From positions 31,990,426-32,054,425 of the forward strand of contig OX328106.1 of NCBI GenBank assembly GCA_946811185.2: a stretch of 64,000 bases of DNA. The letters are read 5' to 3'. The DNA is from Hippopus hippopus. Its lineage: Eukaryota > Mollusca > Bivalvia > Cardiida > Cardiidae. Below are positions 43,995 to 56,345 of this stretch, in pieces. The notes beneath the pieces were generated by a model. That model worked only from the letters and a program-made list of their open reading frames with translations, ran no database searches and was not told the DNA's origin. Both the position numbers and the translations under genes were made by a program. The number at the start of each line of letters is the position of its first letter. Within the stretch, counting starts at the first letter, position 1.

Positions 43995-44210
43995 GTATTT
44001 CTACCTCCCTGAATAAAAAAAAGGCTTTCTGAAACATTGTGGGAAGTGTAGGAAATGCTGGTAACCAACCTTTTTTCCTTTTCTCTACGATGCCTTCTAG
44101 ATCTACTCTTTCGAAGACAAATTCCATATTTTTTCAATGATTTTTTTACGATATTTGCTATTGCAATTTCTTTATGAAAATAATGTATTTTGTGTTCTGG
44201 TAAAGAATGA
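43995..44210 (-). mobile_element. PAL-D copy, diverged
   Basis: 'GCTTTCTGAAACATTGTGGG', 'GGAAATGCTGGTAACCAAC' and 'TTGTGTTCTGGTAAAGAATG' mark it. Confidence 0.6.
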
Positions 44211-44214
44211 CATT

Positions 44215-45460
44215 GGATGTGAGGGACATTTTGAAAACAGTATAGAGGCTTGTACTCCCCCTCCCTCCTTCCCTTTCTCCATTTATTTTTCAATCTTACA
44301 ACAATCTTCGTTTAGAGTTTTTTTTTTTGTATGAGATCGTATAAAGTAAATACAAATATATGCATATCCTTGAGAATATAAAAAGTCGATAATGCCAAAA
44401 CAGTGATAATCCGACCATGTATTCTTGACCATATTCGTAATACATCACGGTAAATAGATCATTCGTATTTTCACCATAGAGTGCAGAATCTTATCTTAAA
44501 AGCCAACGAATGTCAGATCTTTTTTATTAAGTATTATTTAAAAAAAACATGCGATAGTCCGAAAATTATTCTTGGGCCTAGGTATCATTAAAATTTGTAT
44601 TTGATTCATCAAAAGTTACGCTATAAAGGTCTTTCTGTTTTTTTCTGTGCGTGGTATAGATAAGATTCAACGCAATCGACATAAGAACTTCTTTTGACGG
44701 ATTGATTTCTAAACAAACGCGTGATCATGGCTTACTTCTCGTTTTAATAATAATAATAATAAAAAAAAAATTAGGTCACCCACTGAACGCATCACAATTT
44801 CTTGTCCTTTTAACGAACGTTAAGGGCATATGTCACAGATTTTTCATACGGACCGATTTTTTTCATTTTCGTTCATATGAAAATATAATGAATGCTGAGT
44901 TAAAAATGGAAAGAAATTCAAATGTTGCCGTGCAAAGTACAAGGATACAGTTCTTTGTAGGAGATAACTCTTGTCAAATTTACATAAAACAGGCTTAAAC
45001 TTCAAACATAAAAAAAGGTTCTTGAAGTAACATATACTGCTCAAATAAAATTAATGGTTATTCTTAGAAATGTGATGTTTGCCAAAAGTAAAAAGGATTA
45101 ATCGAGAGAATTAAGGTACTTGACCGATCACCGATCACAGTAGCAATTGGAAATGTTCCTATGTGTCAACAAAGACTTATTTTCTGATCATTTATCTGCA
45201 ATAGAAAATTTTAAGCGGACAGACTTTTTAAAACTTTAACAAAGAAATGGCACTGTCTAACACCTTGTAAAAAAAATAACAAAGTATACCAAGCGGTGAA
45301 TTTTTGAGAGATATGGTGAATTTTTCAAAAGGTATTGACAAAATAAATTACCTCCCTTTATAATAAGGAAACTTGCTCAAACAGATGAGTGCTCACATAC
45401 AGTACACTGTCAGCACTAGGGCTAGGCTAAGAGTTTAAGATAATCAACGGGCAAAAGTTC
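44215..45460. other. No gene; AT-rich with short microsatellites
   Basis: An (AAT)n-like run at 44746-44764 with an A-run. 44450-44530 resembles an inner PAL-H part ('CCAACGAATGTCAGATC'). Nothing else supported. Confidence 0.4.
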
Positions 45461-45466
45461 AAAACC

Positions 45467-45656
45467 AGGTCTGTATTCACCAACCATTCTTAATTTGATT
45501 TTAAGTCTAATTCTAGGTTTAAGAAAGTAACGAAACTTCTAATTTGCTAAATCAGTTGGTTTAACTAATCAGAAGTTGTGTTACTTTCAAATTTGGGTAT
45601 TTTTTTCCCCGAATTAGATTAAGAATGTTGTTAAGAATGGTTGGTGAATACAGGCT
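45467..45656. mobile_element. PAL-E fold-back MITE, full length
   Basis: It runs from AGGTCTGTATTCACCAACCA to TGGTTGGTGAATACAGGCTC. The centre 'AATTTGCTAAATCAGTTGG'/'TTAACTAATCAGAAGTTG' folds back. Confidence 0.8.
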
Positions 45657-45934
45657 CAGGTTCAATTATTGAATGCCGCGACTATATTCTCCACCTATCA
45701 AAGTTCATGAATAAAAATGACTTGTATCGGTCTAAAGTTGATAGAATGTCTAGCACGTCTTCCCATATTTATCAACAAAATCAACATTTTTATCGCTCAA
45801 ACAGAACAGCTTAACGCCAAGATTGCTTTTCAAGTACGGCATAGGTAATGGGGAACAGCCATGGCTATAATTATTGATGAGATAGTCAAGAATTCGATGT
45901 CACTAAAAGGAATTTTGAAATAGTTTCATAAACT

Positions 45935-46145
45935 TAACCCTCAGGCTAGTGAGTGCGACTCATTGACCCTTTGCGGACAGTGTAGATCAAGATCAGATTG
46001 CACAGAACCTGCAGACTGACCTTGGATCTACATCTGTTAAGAAGATATTGTTCCCCACAAAATACCTCTGAAATAGCATTTTCTTTTTATTATTAGCTTG
46101 ACGGTTCCATATGATTTCGCATATCTAGTAGGTTAAGGTTTTACC
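45935..46145. mobile_element. PAL-C MITE
   Basis: It starts TTAACCCTCAGGCTAGTGAG and includes CGACTCATTGACCCTTTGCG, hairpin TCAGATTGCACAG...CTGCAGACTGACC, and ends 'AGTAGGTTAAGG'. Both TTAA-type ends are present. Confidence 0.75.
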
Positions 46146-46149
46146 AAGC

Positions 46150-47130
46150 CATTTTTTTTTTTAATTTGCCTTTCTATTGATTATCGTCTATAATCAAAAT
46201 AAGTACCAAATACCTCCTTTTGGTAAAAATTTAAAACAACACTTGATTAGCTAAAATGAATTTTTGAAAAAAAAATCAGCTGTCATGGATGAACAAAAAC
46301 ACAACTGCTCTATTTCTGTTCATTGATTCAAATAAAAAAAATATTTCCGTTACTGAGCTAGAAGGATTACACATGCCTTACTTATGTAATGTTCTTACAC
46401 ACAAAAAATGTTTCGATTACGATCTTTATCTGTCTACCAGGACATTTCACGCTGACGCATTTTGATACATTCACCAATGGTATATTAATAAATACCCTAG
46501 TAGACAATGAGATGAAGAACAGGTCCAAACGAATCCTAGTATGGTAATTTTTTGGTATACATTCACTCGTATTTTGTGTGACATCATAGTAATACAAGGC
46601 CTTATAATTAGAGGAATACCAGTATGTAAGACTGTTTACTATGAAAACTGTCCTAGCGGCCACCTCCATTAAGCAAGCAAGCAACATATGAAACGTGTTG
46701 AGTTAGGGAAATACACATATGTGTACGTTGTTATATATCTGGATAGGTGCCTATAAAACTTTATTCAAGCTCAGTTCTGCTGAGCATGAAATTAGAAAAT
46801 TATGATACAGAATTAGTTTGATACACCTCACAGGGCCACTTTGTAACTTTTTGTACTTTTGTTTCCTTCTTGTCAGTAAATGACAGTCTTATTTCTCATT
46901 GTCATATTTGCAAAACCACTTATGAAATTGTAAGATTTGAGCACAAAGTTAAATGAGCAAGAAGTCAAGTTTTTATAGTACATGCCCTGTACGTGTCAAG
47001 TACATGTGTTAAGCAAGCACGTATTGAATTCCTCTTTGATGCTTGCTTTATACAGTCTGTGCGATATTTCAACCTTACAATGCGCCTTTGGTTTGATTGA
47101 TTGATTGAATTTGCATTTACTTATCATTGC
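46150..47130. other. No gene recognised
   Basis: An open minus-strand stretch of 101 codons (46382-46687) has no recognisable domain, signal peptide or splice context. It is treated as chance. Confidence 0.4.
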
Positions 47131-47134
47131 CACT

Positions 47135-47300
47135 GGTTGCCCATATGGGCGACGCCTCCCTGAAGACTGTTAGTTTTTGTTACGGGGGATAATGCAAGAT
47201 ATAGGATGAAACCCATTCTAAGTTACGCCTGTTTTTTTAACGTGCCCGGTGTATAGCACCATTTCACAGGAACCCGGTTTAACGTCTCATCCGAAAGACT
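47135..47300 (+). repeat. Dispersed repeat with 'AACGTGCCCGGTGTATAGCA'
   Basis: 'GTTACGCCTG', 'TTTAACGTGCCCGGTG', 'GGAACCCGGTTTAACGTCTC' and 'ATCCGAAAGAC' resemble a conserved segment I recall as widespread in SINE-like repeats of many invertebrates. That recall is unverified. Confidence 0.35.
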
Positions 47301-48635
47301 TTGGTTTGTTGTTACATGTGTAATTCAATATGCACATCTACACAATTTACTGATTCGTCAGTTAGAAGCAGAGAATAATTAAATTTTAAATTCTAATTTG
47401 AATGAAGATATTACCTAATACCTAATAACAATATCTAATGATCTTTTTAATAAAGAAGTTGATTTATACTTTGTCTGACATTTGTCGAATCACTTAGATG
47501 CGGAAATTGTTTCAAGGATTAGTCTCTACTCAAAATATGTAAATACTATCATCTCATTTATTAAAGCGGGAGTATTTCTCACTTTGTCATACGGAAATAA
47601 ACGGATTGAGAATCGAAAATTTCGTAAACGAGTTTGTCTGTAGATATAAGATGTAAATAAAAGGGCTGGTTTATAGATTAAAGTTATGATCATATTTACT
47701 AACGAGTGTGTATGATCAGTCAAAAGAAGTAAGTGATAATAACTAAGATCGACGAGATTGTACCGTGTTTAACATTAACCCGAACTAAGTCTACAGGGGA
47801 AAGAAAAAAAAAAAAGGGGGGGGGGTAACCAGCTTATATGTCGGATATACAGTACTGTATAAAGAAACTTTTTTCCTTTCGTCTGCTTCGACATAAAGGT
47901 TTATCTCATGAATTAAAGGGAGTTGATCTCTGGATTTGTCAAACGTCCTAGATTATGGGTATCTTCCGCGATTCTGTAAAAATAAAACATAATAATGAAT
48001 GCTTCCAAAAGCAAGTTGTCATGAAACTCCTAAAGAGTATGATCAGTCGACAGATATAATTGCCCATTCATTTTCAATCTCTACCCACACCCTAGGGGGA
48101 AGGGGACAATACTTAAACACCAGAAAATGTACAATTCTGGCAAAGCAGTCTTTCTCCAATCTCGAAAAAGGAGATTTTTTCTATTTCCTTAGATCAATAC
48201 CAACGTTGTCTACAACCCACCCCTCCTACTGAATAACCGCTGGATTCGTAACATAAATACATACTAGTATTATACATCTTTGCTACAACACATCTCACGT
48301 TCAAAAAGAGTCTATTATTTTTGACAGATATACTCCCAGAGAGTCCTTTAAACAGACAGCTAGTTTTATTTTCTAACCGTTTTTATTAGGTAATCCGAGA
48401 AAACGATTTTTTCCTCATATCTCTGCTCCCCATGCAGAATAAAACGCACTAGGAAAAAAGCTTTTGCAACATAGAAGAAGAAACGTCGAACTATTTTTAT
48501 CCGAGTTAGTATTTTTGTTATTCAAATACGTAGATTTAAAAGCTTAGTACTCGTATTAACTCTGTCAGCGCCAAATACACATAGACTCCACATCTTTCGA
48601 TGGCTGAAAATACAATCAGCTGAAACTCGGCACAA
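47300..48635. other. No gene or clear repeat family
   Basis: AT-rich sequence with a mixed A/G run at 47805-47826. Nothing supported. Confidence 0.5.
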
Positions 48636-48639
48636 TCAA

Positions 48640-48960
48640 TTGAAGCTCTGCAAGATTTTCTTAAAGCTCGAAGGTTTGAATAAACAAGAGGACGATATAG
48701 ATAAAAGATCTGACCGCACGTTCTGTGCATTCTGATTTTGATCCATGCCGTCCGCAAAAGTCCCTGTTTACGCTTATGGTAATGAAAGAAATAAACCTGG
48801 GGCATTCTGACGTTGTCTTTGAACATGCCATAAACAATTAAAACTGTAGGATACAGCCTAACATCCCTATCGAAGAAAAAAATATGAACAACCTCTCCTT
48901 TTGCCACTATGTTTTCAAGCGTAATCTGCAATACGACTATCTTCAAAATGTGTTTGAAAC
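48640..48960. mobile_element. PAL-C2 repeat followed by PAL-D debris
   Basis: 'ACAAGAGGACGATATAGAT' and hairpin TCTGACCGCACG...GTGCATTCTGAT, then 'CCGTCCGCAAAAGTCCCTG' and 'TTATGGTAATGAAAG'. Then 48890-48960 has 'CTCCTTTTGCCACTATGTTTT', a PAL-D arm. The 155-residue minus-strand ORF here is a repeat reading. Confidence 0.45.
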
Positions 48961-49439
48961 ATACACACTTTAGAGCCGTTAAAACTAACTGACATTGCTT
49001 CACGTAAAGATTAATAGACTGTAAAAATACACAGTTCCTGTTTTTTAAACTGACTTAATTTTTCAATTTGGAAATACCAATTTATTAAAGTCTGACGAAA
49101 AAATTAATTGAGATTGATGCTCTCTTTTATTTCCTTCCTTTGATAATTTGTTGGCGTAATAGACCCCTATCAGGTCATCGCACGAGTCTGGTAAAGCAGC
49201 AATCACGTGACATCCACGTTGTGGAACGATGGTTGCCGAGTACATCTGAAGAACAAAATGAAGCACAATTATGTAATGTGCTAATTGGTCTGAAGAACAG
49301 ACGAATTAAGATATCAGACACGTGCGAGGTAGTACACTCCCCTCCTTCGGTGCCAGCAGCGAATAAGTCGGCAAATAACACTGATCCTGTTTTAAAATGA
49401 CCTAGAATTGAATAGTGGTCCTTTTAGATCGTGGGTATT

Positions 49440-50310
49440 AAGAATCCTTCGTTAACGTCTTATATCAACATATTGGGTTATCCTGTCAAGCTCTACTGTT
49501 AGTATGCATGTCTAACGTGCAATGGCATTAGCGTATTAGTAGTTTAGTAGAGAGATGTTCTTGTCCGTCCAGGTGGGCCTCAGCGTTGAAAGAGCAGCTA
49601 CTTTTGGTGCAACTCGAGGTAGAATTTCAAGTTTAGAACCATCATATGTCACAATAGATCCGAGGAAAGCTATTACGGGTGGATACTAGGTTAGGGCATT
49701 GCACCAAGTCATTGAGTTCAAACATAGTTTCTGTCTGTCCACCAGTATCATCTATGCAGAGTTGGAATTTTTCTCCCTCTATTGGCAATTCACCCCATGT
49801 TCATTTAAGGCATCAGGCATGATTCTCTCTAAGAAAATATATGAGATAGAGGGCATAGAAATTTTCTAAATTTGAAGGTAACACAACTTTTGATTGGCCA
49901 AACCATTTAATTTAGCCGATCTGAAGTCGTGTTATTTTAAGAGCAAGACTAAGAATATTCTTAGTAATGGTTGGTAAATACGGACCCTGGATGTCATTGA
50001 TGTCGTTGTTGGTGTGCTTCCTTATAGTTGCCCTTAATTTTGATGTAGATCTTGTCGATGTTTCATGTATTTTCACATAGAATTTTTAGGTTACTGATCC
50101 GTTCTTTGGTGCTGCGCACAGCTTTGAATCCTGCTTGTATCTCAGCGATGATCTCTTCTGCCTGTGGTTTCAATCCAATCAATATGACTTTCAGCATACC
50201 GGTAGTTCTAATGTAAACTGGGCTATTTGATACTACAAAAGGTAATTTTCCTCGGGAAGTTTTATGACCATCAACCAAGCCCTTCAGAAGAATATGAGTA
50301 TAGTACAAGG
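49440..50310 (-). mobile_element. Decayed non-LTR (LINE) reverse transcriptase remnant
   Basis: Read on the minus strand, three collinear but frameshifted pieces match non-LTR reverse transcriptase. (1) 50240-50040: QAGFKAVRSTKERISNLKIL followed by a KYMKHRQDL-like stretch, equivalent to the QAGFR..RST..Q...L region. (2) About 49850-49690: FLREIMPDALNEHG and then, in another frame, DDTGGQTETMFELNDLV around the catalytic (A)DD region. (3) About 49640-49440: ALSTLRPTWTDKNISL and then LTVELDRITQYVDIRR, matching the region after the palm. Stops and frame changes show it is dead. The segment between pieces 1 and 2 is missing and a PAL-E half copy sits there. I do not assign a clade. Confidence 0.7.
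49861..49988. mobile_element. PAL-E half copy inside the LINE remnant
   Basis: It has 'AACACAACTTTTGATTGGCC', an imperfect return arm, and ends in 'GGTTGGTAAATACGGACC', the PAL-E terminus. It separates two blocks of the reverse transcriptase. Confidence 0.6.
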
Positions 50311-51544
50311 TGACTGAATTGCCAATATTGGAACCACTTCATAGGAAGACTTGGGTGGTACACATTGCTTATAAGCAATACTATAACTCGGGGCTCAAGC
50401 CCCTTGTGTTTGCCACCCACAGCATCCTGGTTTTGACCAATACCCCGGTACCGCCTAAGCAATCAAGGAGATGGACTTGGCATAGCCTGGACGGTGAGTA
50501 CCATATCCATATTGACTACTGATCAGAAACCACTTCCAAACAGGCAACAAAGTAGCAAGAACAGTGTACTTTCCTGGAGTTGACACAGGGAGCTATCATA
50601 ACTTGTTGGCGATGTCATTCTAGCATCGTGTAAAAGATCAGAAACAAAAGAAAAAAAGGAAAAAGATCAAGTATGACACTGAAAATCTCTGACTTCCCAA
50701 GGTGGATAGATATTCCAAACAGAAATAGGCAGAAGATTTTATCCATCCCAGCTATGCTTGATGCTGAAGAGGCAGACATAAACTATTTTATAGCAGCATT
50801 TAATGATGAGACGGCTAGAACAGGTACCAACGGAGAACTATCAAGCACCCGTAATGCCTGCGTTTAAAGAAGGCCATGCGATGCAAAGAGGTCATATAAG
50901 AAGACAAGATGATGAACCAGAATTTTAGGGGCAGCTGCTGTCTCAATATTGAGAACAATCTGACAGGAAACAAAAAAAAAAGTTAAACAATCGAGGAAAG
51001 ATCTTACCAAGAAACAAGAAATATCTTTGAAAAAAAGACAGACGACGTAAGAAATACCAGAGTGTCTAGATTTAGACTGTCTGGTAATTCAATATCAGGA
51101 GAGAAAATAAAAAGTAAACCCGCCTGAAAATAGACTAACAGGGGCCCGCAGAACGAGCATGCCCACATTTTTTTTCAATCGCATACTGTTATCCATTCAT
51201 TCAGATATGTAAAAATACCCCCAAAAAACATGCTAGTTAAGACAACAACTGTAAGGAGCAAGTTAAGGATTTGCCTCACGAAGGAACAAGTTATCCTAAA
51301 CAAAAGGACTGAATAACGCATGCTCTACAACCATCAGACAACTGGCTACCCAGGAGTGTTAAATTGTCAAGATATAGGTATAAACAATCCTGTGTCAATG
51401 TCTAGAGTAGAGGTAGACGTATCAGTTAAAGTACAGAGGGGAAAGGTACCGAGAGTTCATAAAATGCCGGATGAACTATGGCAGGTAGGTGGTTACTGTT
51501 ACTATATACCCAAAGATACATAGATTTATCTGCGGCAAAATATG
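50311..51544. other. Possible old mobile-element debris with short ORFs
   Basis: The stretch flanks the LINE remnant. Several open stretches with ordinary amino-acid composition occur on the plus strand (50310-50522, 50673-50867, 51320-51523). The last includes SRVEVDVSVKVQRGKVPRVH. I recognise no domain. The A-rich runs near 50650 and 50970 could be retroposon tails. Confidence 0.3.
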
Positions 51545-53455
51545 ATAACTAATCTACAAACCGAATATCGTAGATTAAAACAACTTATACTTTCCTTTCT
51601 TAATTAACCTAAAAACCATCTTTATAGTAGAATGAAACATAGTGGACTTAAAAAAAGGAAAGGTCGACACTGTTCTGTTCAAGTCCAAAAGGGTTATATG
51701 TTAGAATTCCGTCTCGGCAGAATATCATGCCATGGACTGATAATAGTCAGTGCTACAACATTCATTCCCTCTTCCAGCGCTGGATGTTTATGTTTTTTAA
51801 GCAGAAAGAAATAGCGATAAACCGTTGTTTTATAACAAAAGACGTAACAGAAAGGAAACGCAGCGGCTTTACAATATAAAATCGAGAAAACTAGTCTATA
51901 ACAGTACAAAGAACGTAGATCCTGGTTTTCTGACAATTTCTTGTACAACATGCGTTATGCTAACTAGGGAAAAACTTTTAAACACAGCCTAGGAGGCTTC
52001 TTTAAGGCATATTTTTTTTTTTTGAAAACTATCACACACATAACAAATGAGAATATTAAAGAAAGTTCCAGATATATATAGTAAGCAATCAGATGTTAAT
52101 AAAGTCGATATCTAAAGATAACCATACTTGATCTTATACCAACACAGGGAAAAAGAACCTCTTAATACATACATGTACCAATTTAGGAAAGCCATTCGAA
52201 AGAAATTGGTGCGTTGTATTGGCAGATAAATTCAAGGAACGAATACACATGTACACTGACTGCCGTGATAAAACCGTAAAAAATGTTGAGAATGACTCGT
52301 AGAATTTTTGCCCGAGGAAAAGTGAGAAGAAAGAAAGCAAAGACAGATACATGTAGATAGAAAGAAAAACACAGAAAATGGTATGGAGGGAAAGAGAGAC
52401 AGACAGACAGAGATTATACAAGTGTTAAAAGAAAAATACCAGAAAAAGAGAAGCTTTTAGCTTAATCATCTGCTAAAAAGTTTTAAAGAAGACATAAGAG
52501 AAAACACGTACATTTTGACCATCTAAGTCACTTTCGGATACAGAGGTTGTAAATCTTACTCAAGGTAATTATTTGGGCCCATAATGGCTGATAAATACCT
52601 CTCCGATCCTCAGACGGACAAATCGTTTCAATGATTGCTTTCTGACAAGTTTTGATTGCTTCTCGGTCATTTCTTCAACTCTTAAATTCTATCAAGCTCC
52701 GGGGAAAGCGTCTTCCACACCAAGACGCGTTAACGTAGACCGTTTCTAATAAAAATTTCATAACCACCAATCTAGTAAAAAGTATTTGTACGCGGTTTTC
52801 TTTCCTGGGCTATAAATTTTACTTAATGAAATGTGTAAAATTGCCTATAAATAAGACATAAAACATAAAACGTTAGGGTTTTAGGCATAAGTGATCGGTT
52901 GATGGACATTTTATGCCCCACCGTCAAGAAGCTTTTACGGAAGTTGCGAATTTATCTAAGGGAGGGAAGGCTAACGAATTTAAAAACAGGAATGGCGCTA
53001 AAACGGCGGCCTCGTGTCACCAGAGAATTGAATCGTCTGCGACTGCATGTCTTAAGAGAAAGTTATTGAATTAGGTCAGACGAAGTAGATTCTCGACCCA
53101 TTTTGATTATGTTAGAGGCAATTTGCTAATTAATGGAAAATGAATGTTTTATCAAATGGCGATGGCTCGACTACGGCGATTCACAAATATTGCTATTCTG
53201 ATTCAATCAAACGGTCCACAGGGGACGCTACTCTGGGTGGAAGAGAGGCGGTAGATTAGTTTAGTGACGATTAAAAGAAGTATTAGTGTGGCGATGTTTA
53301 TGACTTTATTCGGGGATGTTTATGGACTGGCTACCGTCCCGGCCCGTAATGACACTCTTTACAGTTAATTTACTTTGAAAATGGTGATTTAGGACTTTTG
53401 AGAATGTTCCTTTAGCAAGAACTTAGCGTCTCCCTTACACAGCGTTTTTCGTGGA
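51545..53455. other. Unique-looking non-coding stretch
   Basis: No repeat family or gene recognised. Low-complexity GA-rich bases lie at 52320-52410 and a T-run at 52010-52025. The 95-residue minus-strand ORF at 52134-52421 is a reading of this low-complexity DNA. Confidence 0.5.
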
Positions 53456-53459
53456 CTTT

Positions 53460-53790
53460 TTACCCTTTGCCAAATTACAAAATTTTTGACTTGTCAAAAT
53501 TTAAGAAAAAATTGCAGACGACGAAACTAAGTCTGGCTCAGCAAATGGTATTTGTCTCTCAAAAATTAGTAAAACATTGTGTGAAAAGGAGAAAATGGTG
53601 TTTAACAGTCAGCTTTAAAAACATCATTGTGAAATATTGATATTAGATTGAATTCAGGTTTGAGACCCCAAAACAAGTCAAAACCGTGCTGGAAAAGAAG
53701 GAACTGCTTGTTACGAGCATTCTCTCTTTTAACCACAATGCATTTTATCTATCTTTAAAGTAATCTTAATCTTTCGTCTGAGGTTTCTGT
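53460..53790. mobile_element. Two broken PAL-D copies
   Basis: At 53460-53620 is 'TACCCTTTGCCAAATTAC..AAAACATTGTGTGAAAAGGA' with the palindrome cut. At 53680-53760 is a second centre, 'GGAAAAGAAGGAACTGCTTG...CGAGCATTCTCTCTTTTAACC'. Confidence 0.45.
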
Positions 53791-54014
53791 TGAAAGACTA
53801 AATCTTCTTGTTGGTTTTGAAAGGTGACTCAGCCAATTAGAAAGTTTATTGAAATTCTGGACTTTCGAAAAAAGTACATACCACAGAGTCCGTAGAGTTT
53901 TTTTTTTTCTAACACCGTGTAAATGTGACAACCCTTTACACGCCTGGCAGATTTTTAATGGACTTTTTTCATTAGGAAAATAATCGAAAATTTCAAGACT
54001 TTCTGTGCCAGAAA

Positions 54015-54178
54015 ACCTCTGTAAATAGCGTGCGGTAGAGATCAAAGATCAGACTGCACGGGATGTGCAGTCTAATCTTGGATCTATACTGTACGCAAAA
54101 GCTGATCTGATCTTGATCTACATAGTCCACAAAAAAGACACTACCAAATTTGTGCTGAGCACTCTATGGGTTAATTAA
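54015..54178. mobile_element. PAL-C repeat with duplicated arm
   Basis: Hairpin TCAGACTGCACGG...GTGCAGTCTAATCTTGG is followed by a second partial 'GATCTGATCTTGATCTACAT' and 'AGTCCACAAAAAAG', ending near 'CTATGGGTTAATT'. Confidence 0.6.
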
Positions 54179-54264
54179 TTACCACTAGAAAGTGCATTAA
54201 TTACGGAATGATCATCAATAAGACGTGGAAAGGTCACTCACCTTATTTGTGTCCAGTGATAAAA

Positions 54265-54480
54265 CCTGAGTGATTGTGTCCAGCCTCGCGGAGACGTCTC
54301 GTCACACCTTTATCCGCTGGAATAGTATAGTGTGATGACGACGGATATTCAGCTCGGCCAATTTTCTTTCCGACGATTGGGGGTAGTTATCGCGACAAGA
54401 TTTATTCCTCTGTAATCTCTGATTATTGTTTTGACGATGGTTATGTGGGAAAGCAGCCCATGGCTTCTAAGGAATGAATC
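54265..54480 (+). repeat. SINE-F copy, diverged
   Basis: 'CAGCTCGGCCAATTTTCTTT', 'AAGATTTATTCCTCTG' and 'GACGATGGTTATGTGGGAAA' occur in SINE-F order. Confidence 0.5.
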
Positions 54481-54549
54481 GAAGCACCATACAAACGCCA
54501 TACAAACAAGCGAATGGTATTCGAGGCCCCTTTTTAACGAGCATGCTGA

Positions 54550-54965
54550 TTTTTAAAGGTCAAGAATTTCCCACGTATGAAAGTAACGTAATTTCTGATT
54601 GGCTAAACCAAATGGTTCAGCGCGCTGCTTCACCTGCATTTTTCAATAAAGAGTCTAATTCGAAAAAGGGCATAACTGGGTCTAATATATTTCGAGAGTT
54701 ACCTGTCCTTCTGATATGGGCTTCTCTTCCTGATAGCCCAAGTAACGAAATTTCTGATTGGATAAAAAGTTTGGTTCAGCGCTAGGCTTCACTTGCATTT
54801 TTTCCCTTTTCGATGAAAAGGCTTAGTCGAAAAGGGGACACAACTGCGTCAAAATATTTTGATATTCACCTGTCCTTCTGATATAGGTACCCATGTAGAT
54901 AGTAAACAACTGGCTAGAGTTTGAAGTAAATATCTGCAGTAATTACTGAGAAATCAGAATATATC
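54550..54965 (+). repeat. Dispersed repeat with internal duplication
   Basis: 'GAAAGTAACG(T)AATTTCTGATTGG' plus 'GGTTCAGCGC' occurs twice (54580-54630, 54740-54785), each followed by 'TTCACCTGCATTTTT'-like sequence and 'ACCTGTCCTTCTGATAT'. The last part, 'AACAACTGGCTAGAGTTTGA', recurs at 25930 and 26140. The two units are about 160 bp apart. Confidence 0.5.
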
Positions 54966-54984
54966 AGTTTTCGCTCGACGACGA

Positions 54985-55275
54985 CGACGCGGGTGAGGCC
55001 GTTAGCGTAGCCGATTACCCAGAGGACTTCTGTCGCTGGTTCGAGTGCCCAGCCCAGACATTTTCTTTCCGAGGACCAATGTCACTGGAACAGGAACAGG
55101 ATTTATTCCTCTCTCAGCGCTGATCATTGTTTCAACGATGCTTATGTGGGAAAGCAATCATTGCCATAGGAAGAATACTTATGGGAAATACTGCTAAGTG
55201 AAACTCGTGGATAGGTGCACTGGCCGCCGCTTTTTAAGTGAAATAATGTTGTAAACGGCGTTAATTAAATACCAT
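54985..55275 (+). repeat. SINE-F (tRNA-like head, full body)
   Basis: A tRNA-like head carries 'GGTTCGAGTGCCCAGC' (B-box-like), followed by 'CATTTTCTTTCCGAGGA', 'GGATTTATTCCTCT', 'CGATGCTTATGTGGGAAAGC', and a tail 'GTGAAATAATGTTGTAAACG'. The structure matches tRNA-derived SINEs. The 5' boundary is uncertain. Confidence 0.6.
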
Positions 55276-55321
55276 ACAAGCAAACAAACGCAGGGTGTTC
55301 AGAACCCATGCTCAACGACCT

Positions 55322-55485
55322 TTCTTAATCCTTATACTGCTAAATAAATGAAATGAAAATTTTAAGCCGATATTAAACACCAAACTTTTGCTATTTCAAA
55401 TATATGTTCATTCTGTGCAGTCTGATCTTGATGTACACTACCCACAAAAGGTCAGTGAGTCGCCCTTAGCAGCCTGGGGGTTAAG
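55322..55485. mobile_element. PAL-C MITE with half hairpin
   Basis: It runs from 'TTAATCCTTATACTGCTAAA' to 'AGCAGCCTGGGGGTTAA'. The hairpin keeps only one arm (GTGCAGTCTGATCTTGATG). Confidence 0.7.
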
Positions 55486-55607
55486 TTGCATGTTAATTCT
55501 AACGTTCAATAATTTTTTACTGGTTTCAAACTGCTGGGCTAATGTAGACCACAAAGTCCTATGTTCAATTATCACACGTTTGACAATGCTCTTTATTCCT
55601 TCGCCAT

Positions 55608-55803
55608 TTACGACTCTAAAGAAGCAGGCTTTTGAAAACATTGTGGGAAAAGGAGAAAATGCTGTTTACCAGCATTTTCTCCCATTCTCACAATGTTCTT
55701 TATCCTTTCATAGACAAATTCATTTGTTTTAATCACATTTACCATGTCAGTCTGCAAATGTTCTACATATTGACGAGTCTTAAATTTTGTCGTCTGTAAA
55801 GGG
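55608..55803 (-). mobile_element. PAL-D MITE
   Basis: 'AGGCTTTTGAAAACATTGTG' leads into the GGAGAAAATGCTG...CAGCATTTTCTCC palindrome. It ends with 'TTAAATTTTGTCGTCTGTAAAG'. Confidence 0.75.
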
Positions 55804-56214
55804 GTGCATCCTCAAGAACACAAAGGAGAAAACTTTGAATATATTTTGAGCTATTTTAAACAAGACACTATTCCACTGTTAACTACTTTCTCCATGCTGT
55901 TTTTGATCGCTTTTAAAGCCATAGTTATTATAATAATTATGACTATTGGAGTTTTTCCTCTGAACTTTCAGTTTGTCCAAAGTACCGCAGTATTCTCCCC
56001 ATGAGGCGATTGGTTAATAAGGAACACGTGACCCTGTAAGAGCTGACGGGTCTTACAATATGAATAATTGATATTTTTGCGAAATAAATCACACTTTAGC
56101 TTGACATTTAGACAAATGAGGTGCCGCCACTGGTAAAAAGATGTCGTAACTCCATTCCTTGTAATATTGCCCTTCAGAAAACCATCTTTGTCTTCCGATA
56201 ATATTTATTTAACC

Positions 56215-56345
56215 TTTGTGCTGCTTTAACAACCAGTCTGCTATTTGAGACTCCGGGTACTTTTGCGGACAGTGAAAATCAAGATCAGACTGCACAGAAC
56301 GTGCAGTCTGATCTGTGATCTTCATTGTCCGAGCGGGACAAATAG
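56215..56345. mobile_element. PAL-C MITE (truncated)
   Basis: It starts TTTAACCTTTGTGCTGCTTTA. It carries TTTTGCGGACAGTG and an intact hairpin TCAGACTGCACAG...CGTGCAGTCTGA, then CATTGTCCGAGCGGGA. Confidence 0.7.

Noticed and set aside
46382..46687. 101-codon minus-strand ORF with hydrophobic parts
   Set aside because: No recognisable domain and no plausible splice context; expected by chance in 64 kb of AT-rich DNA.
48536..49003. 155-codon minus-strand ORF
   Set aside because: It reads through PAL-C2 and PAL-D sequence with no domain or splice context.
49440..50310. Active LINE
   Set aside because: Frames shift between blocks, a central segment is missing and a PAL-E half copy interrupts it.
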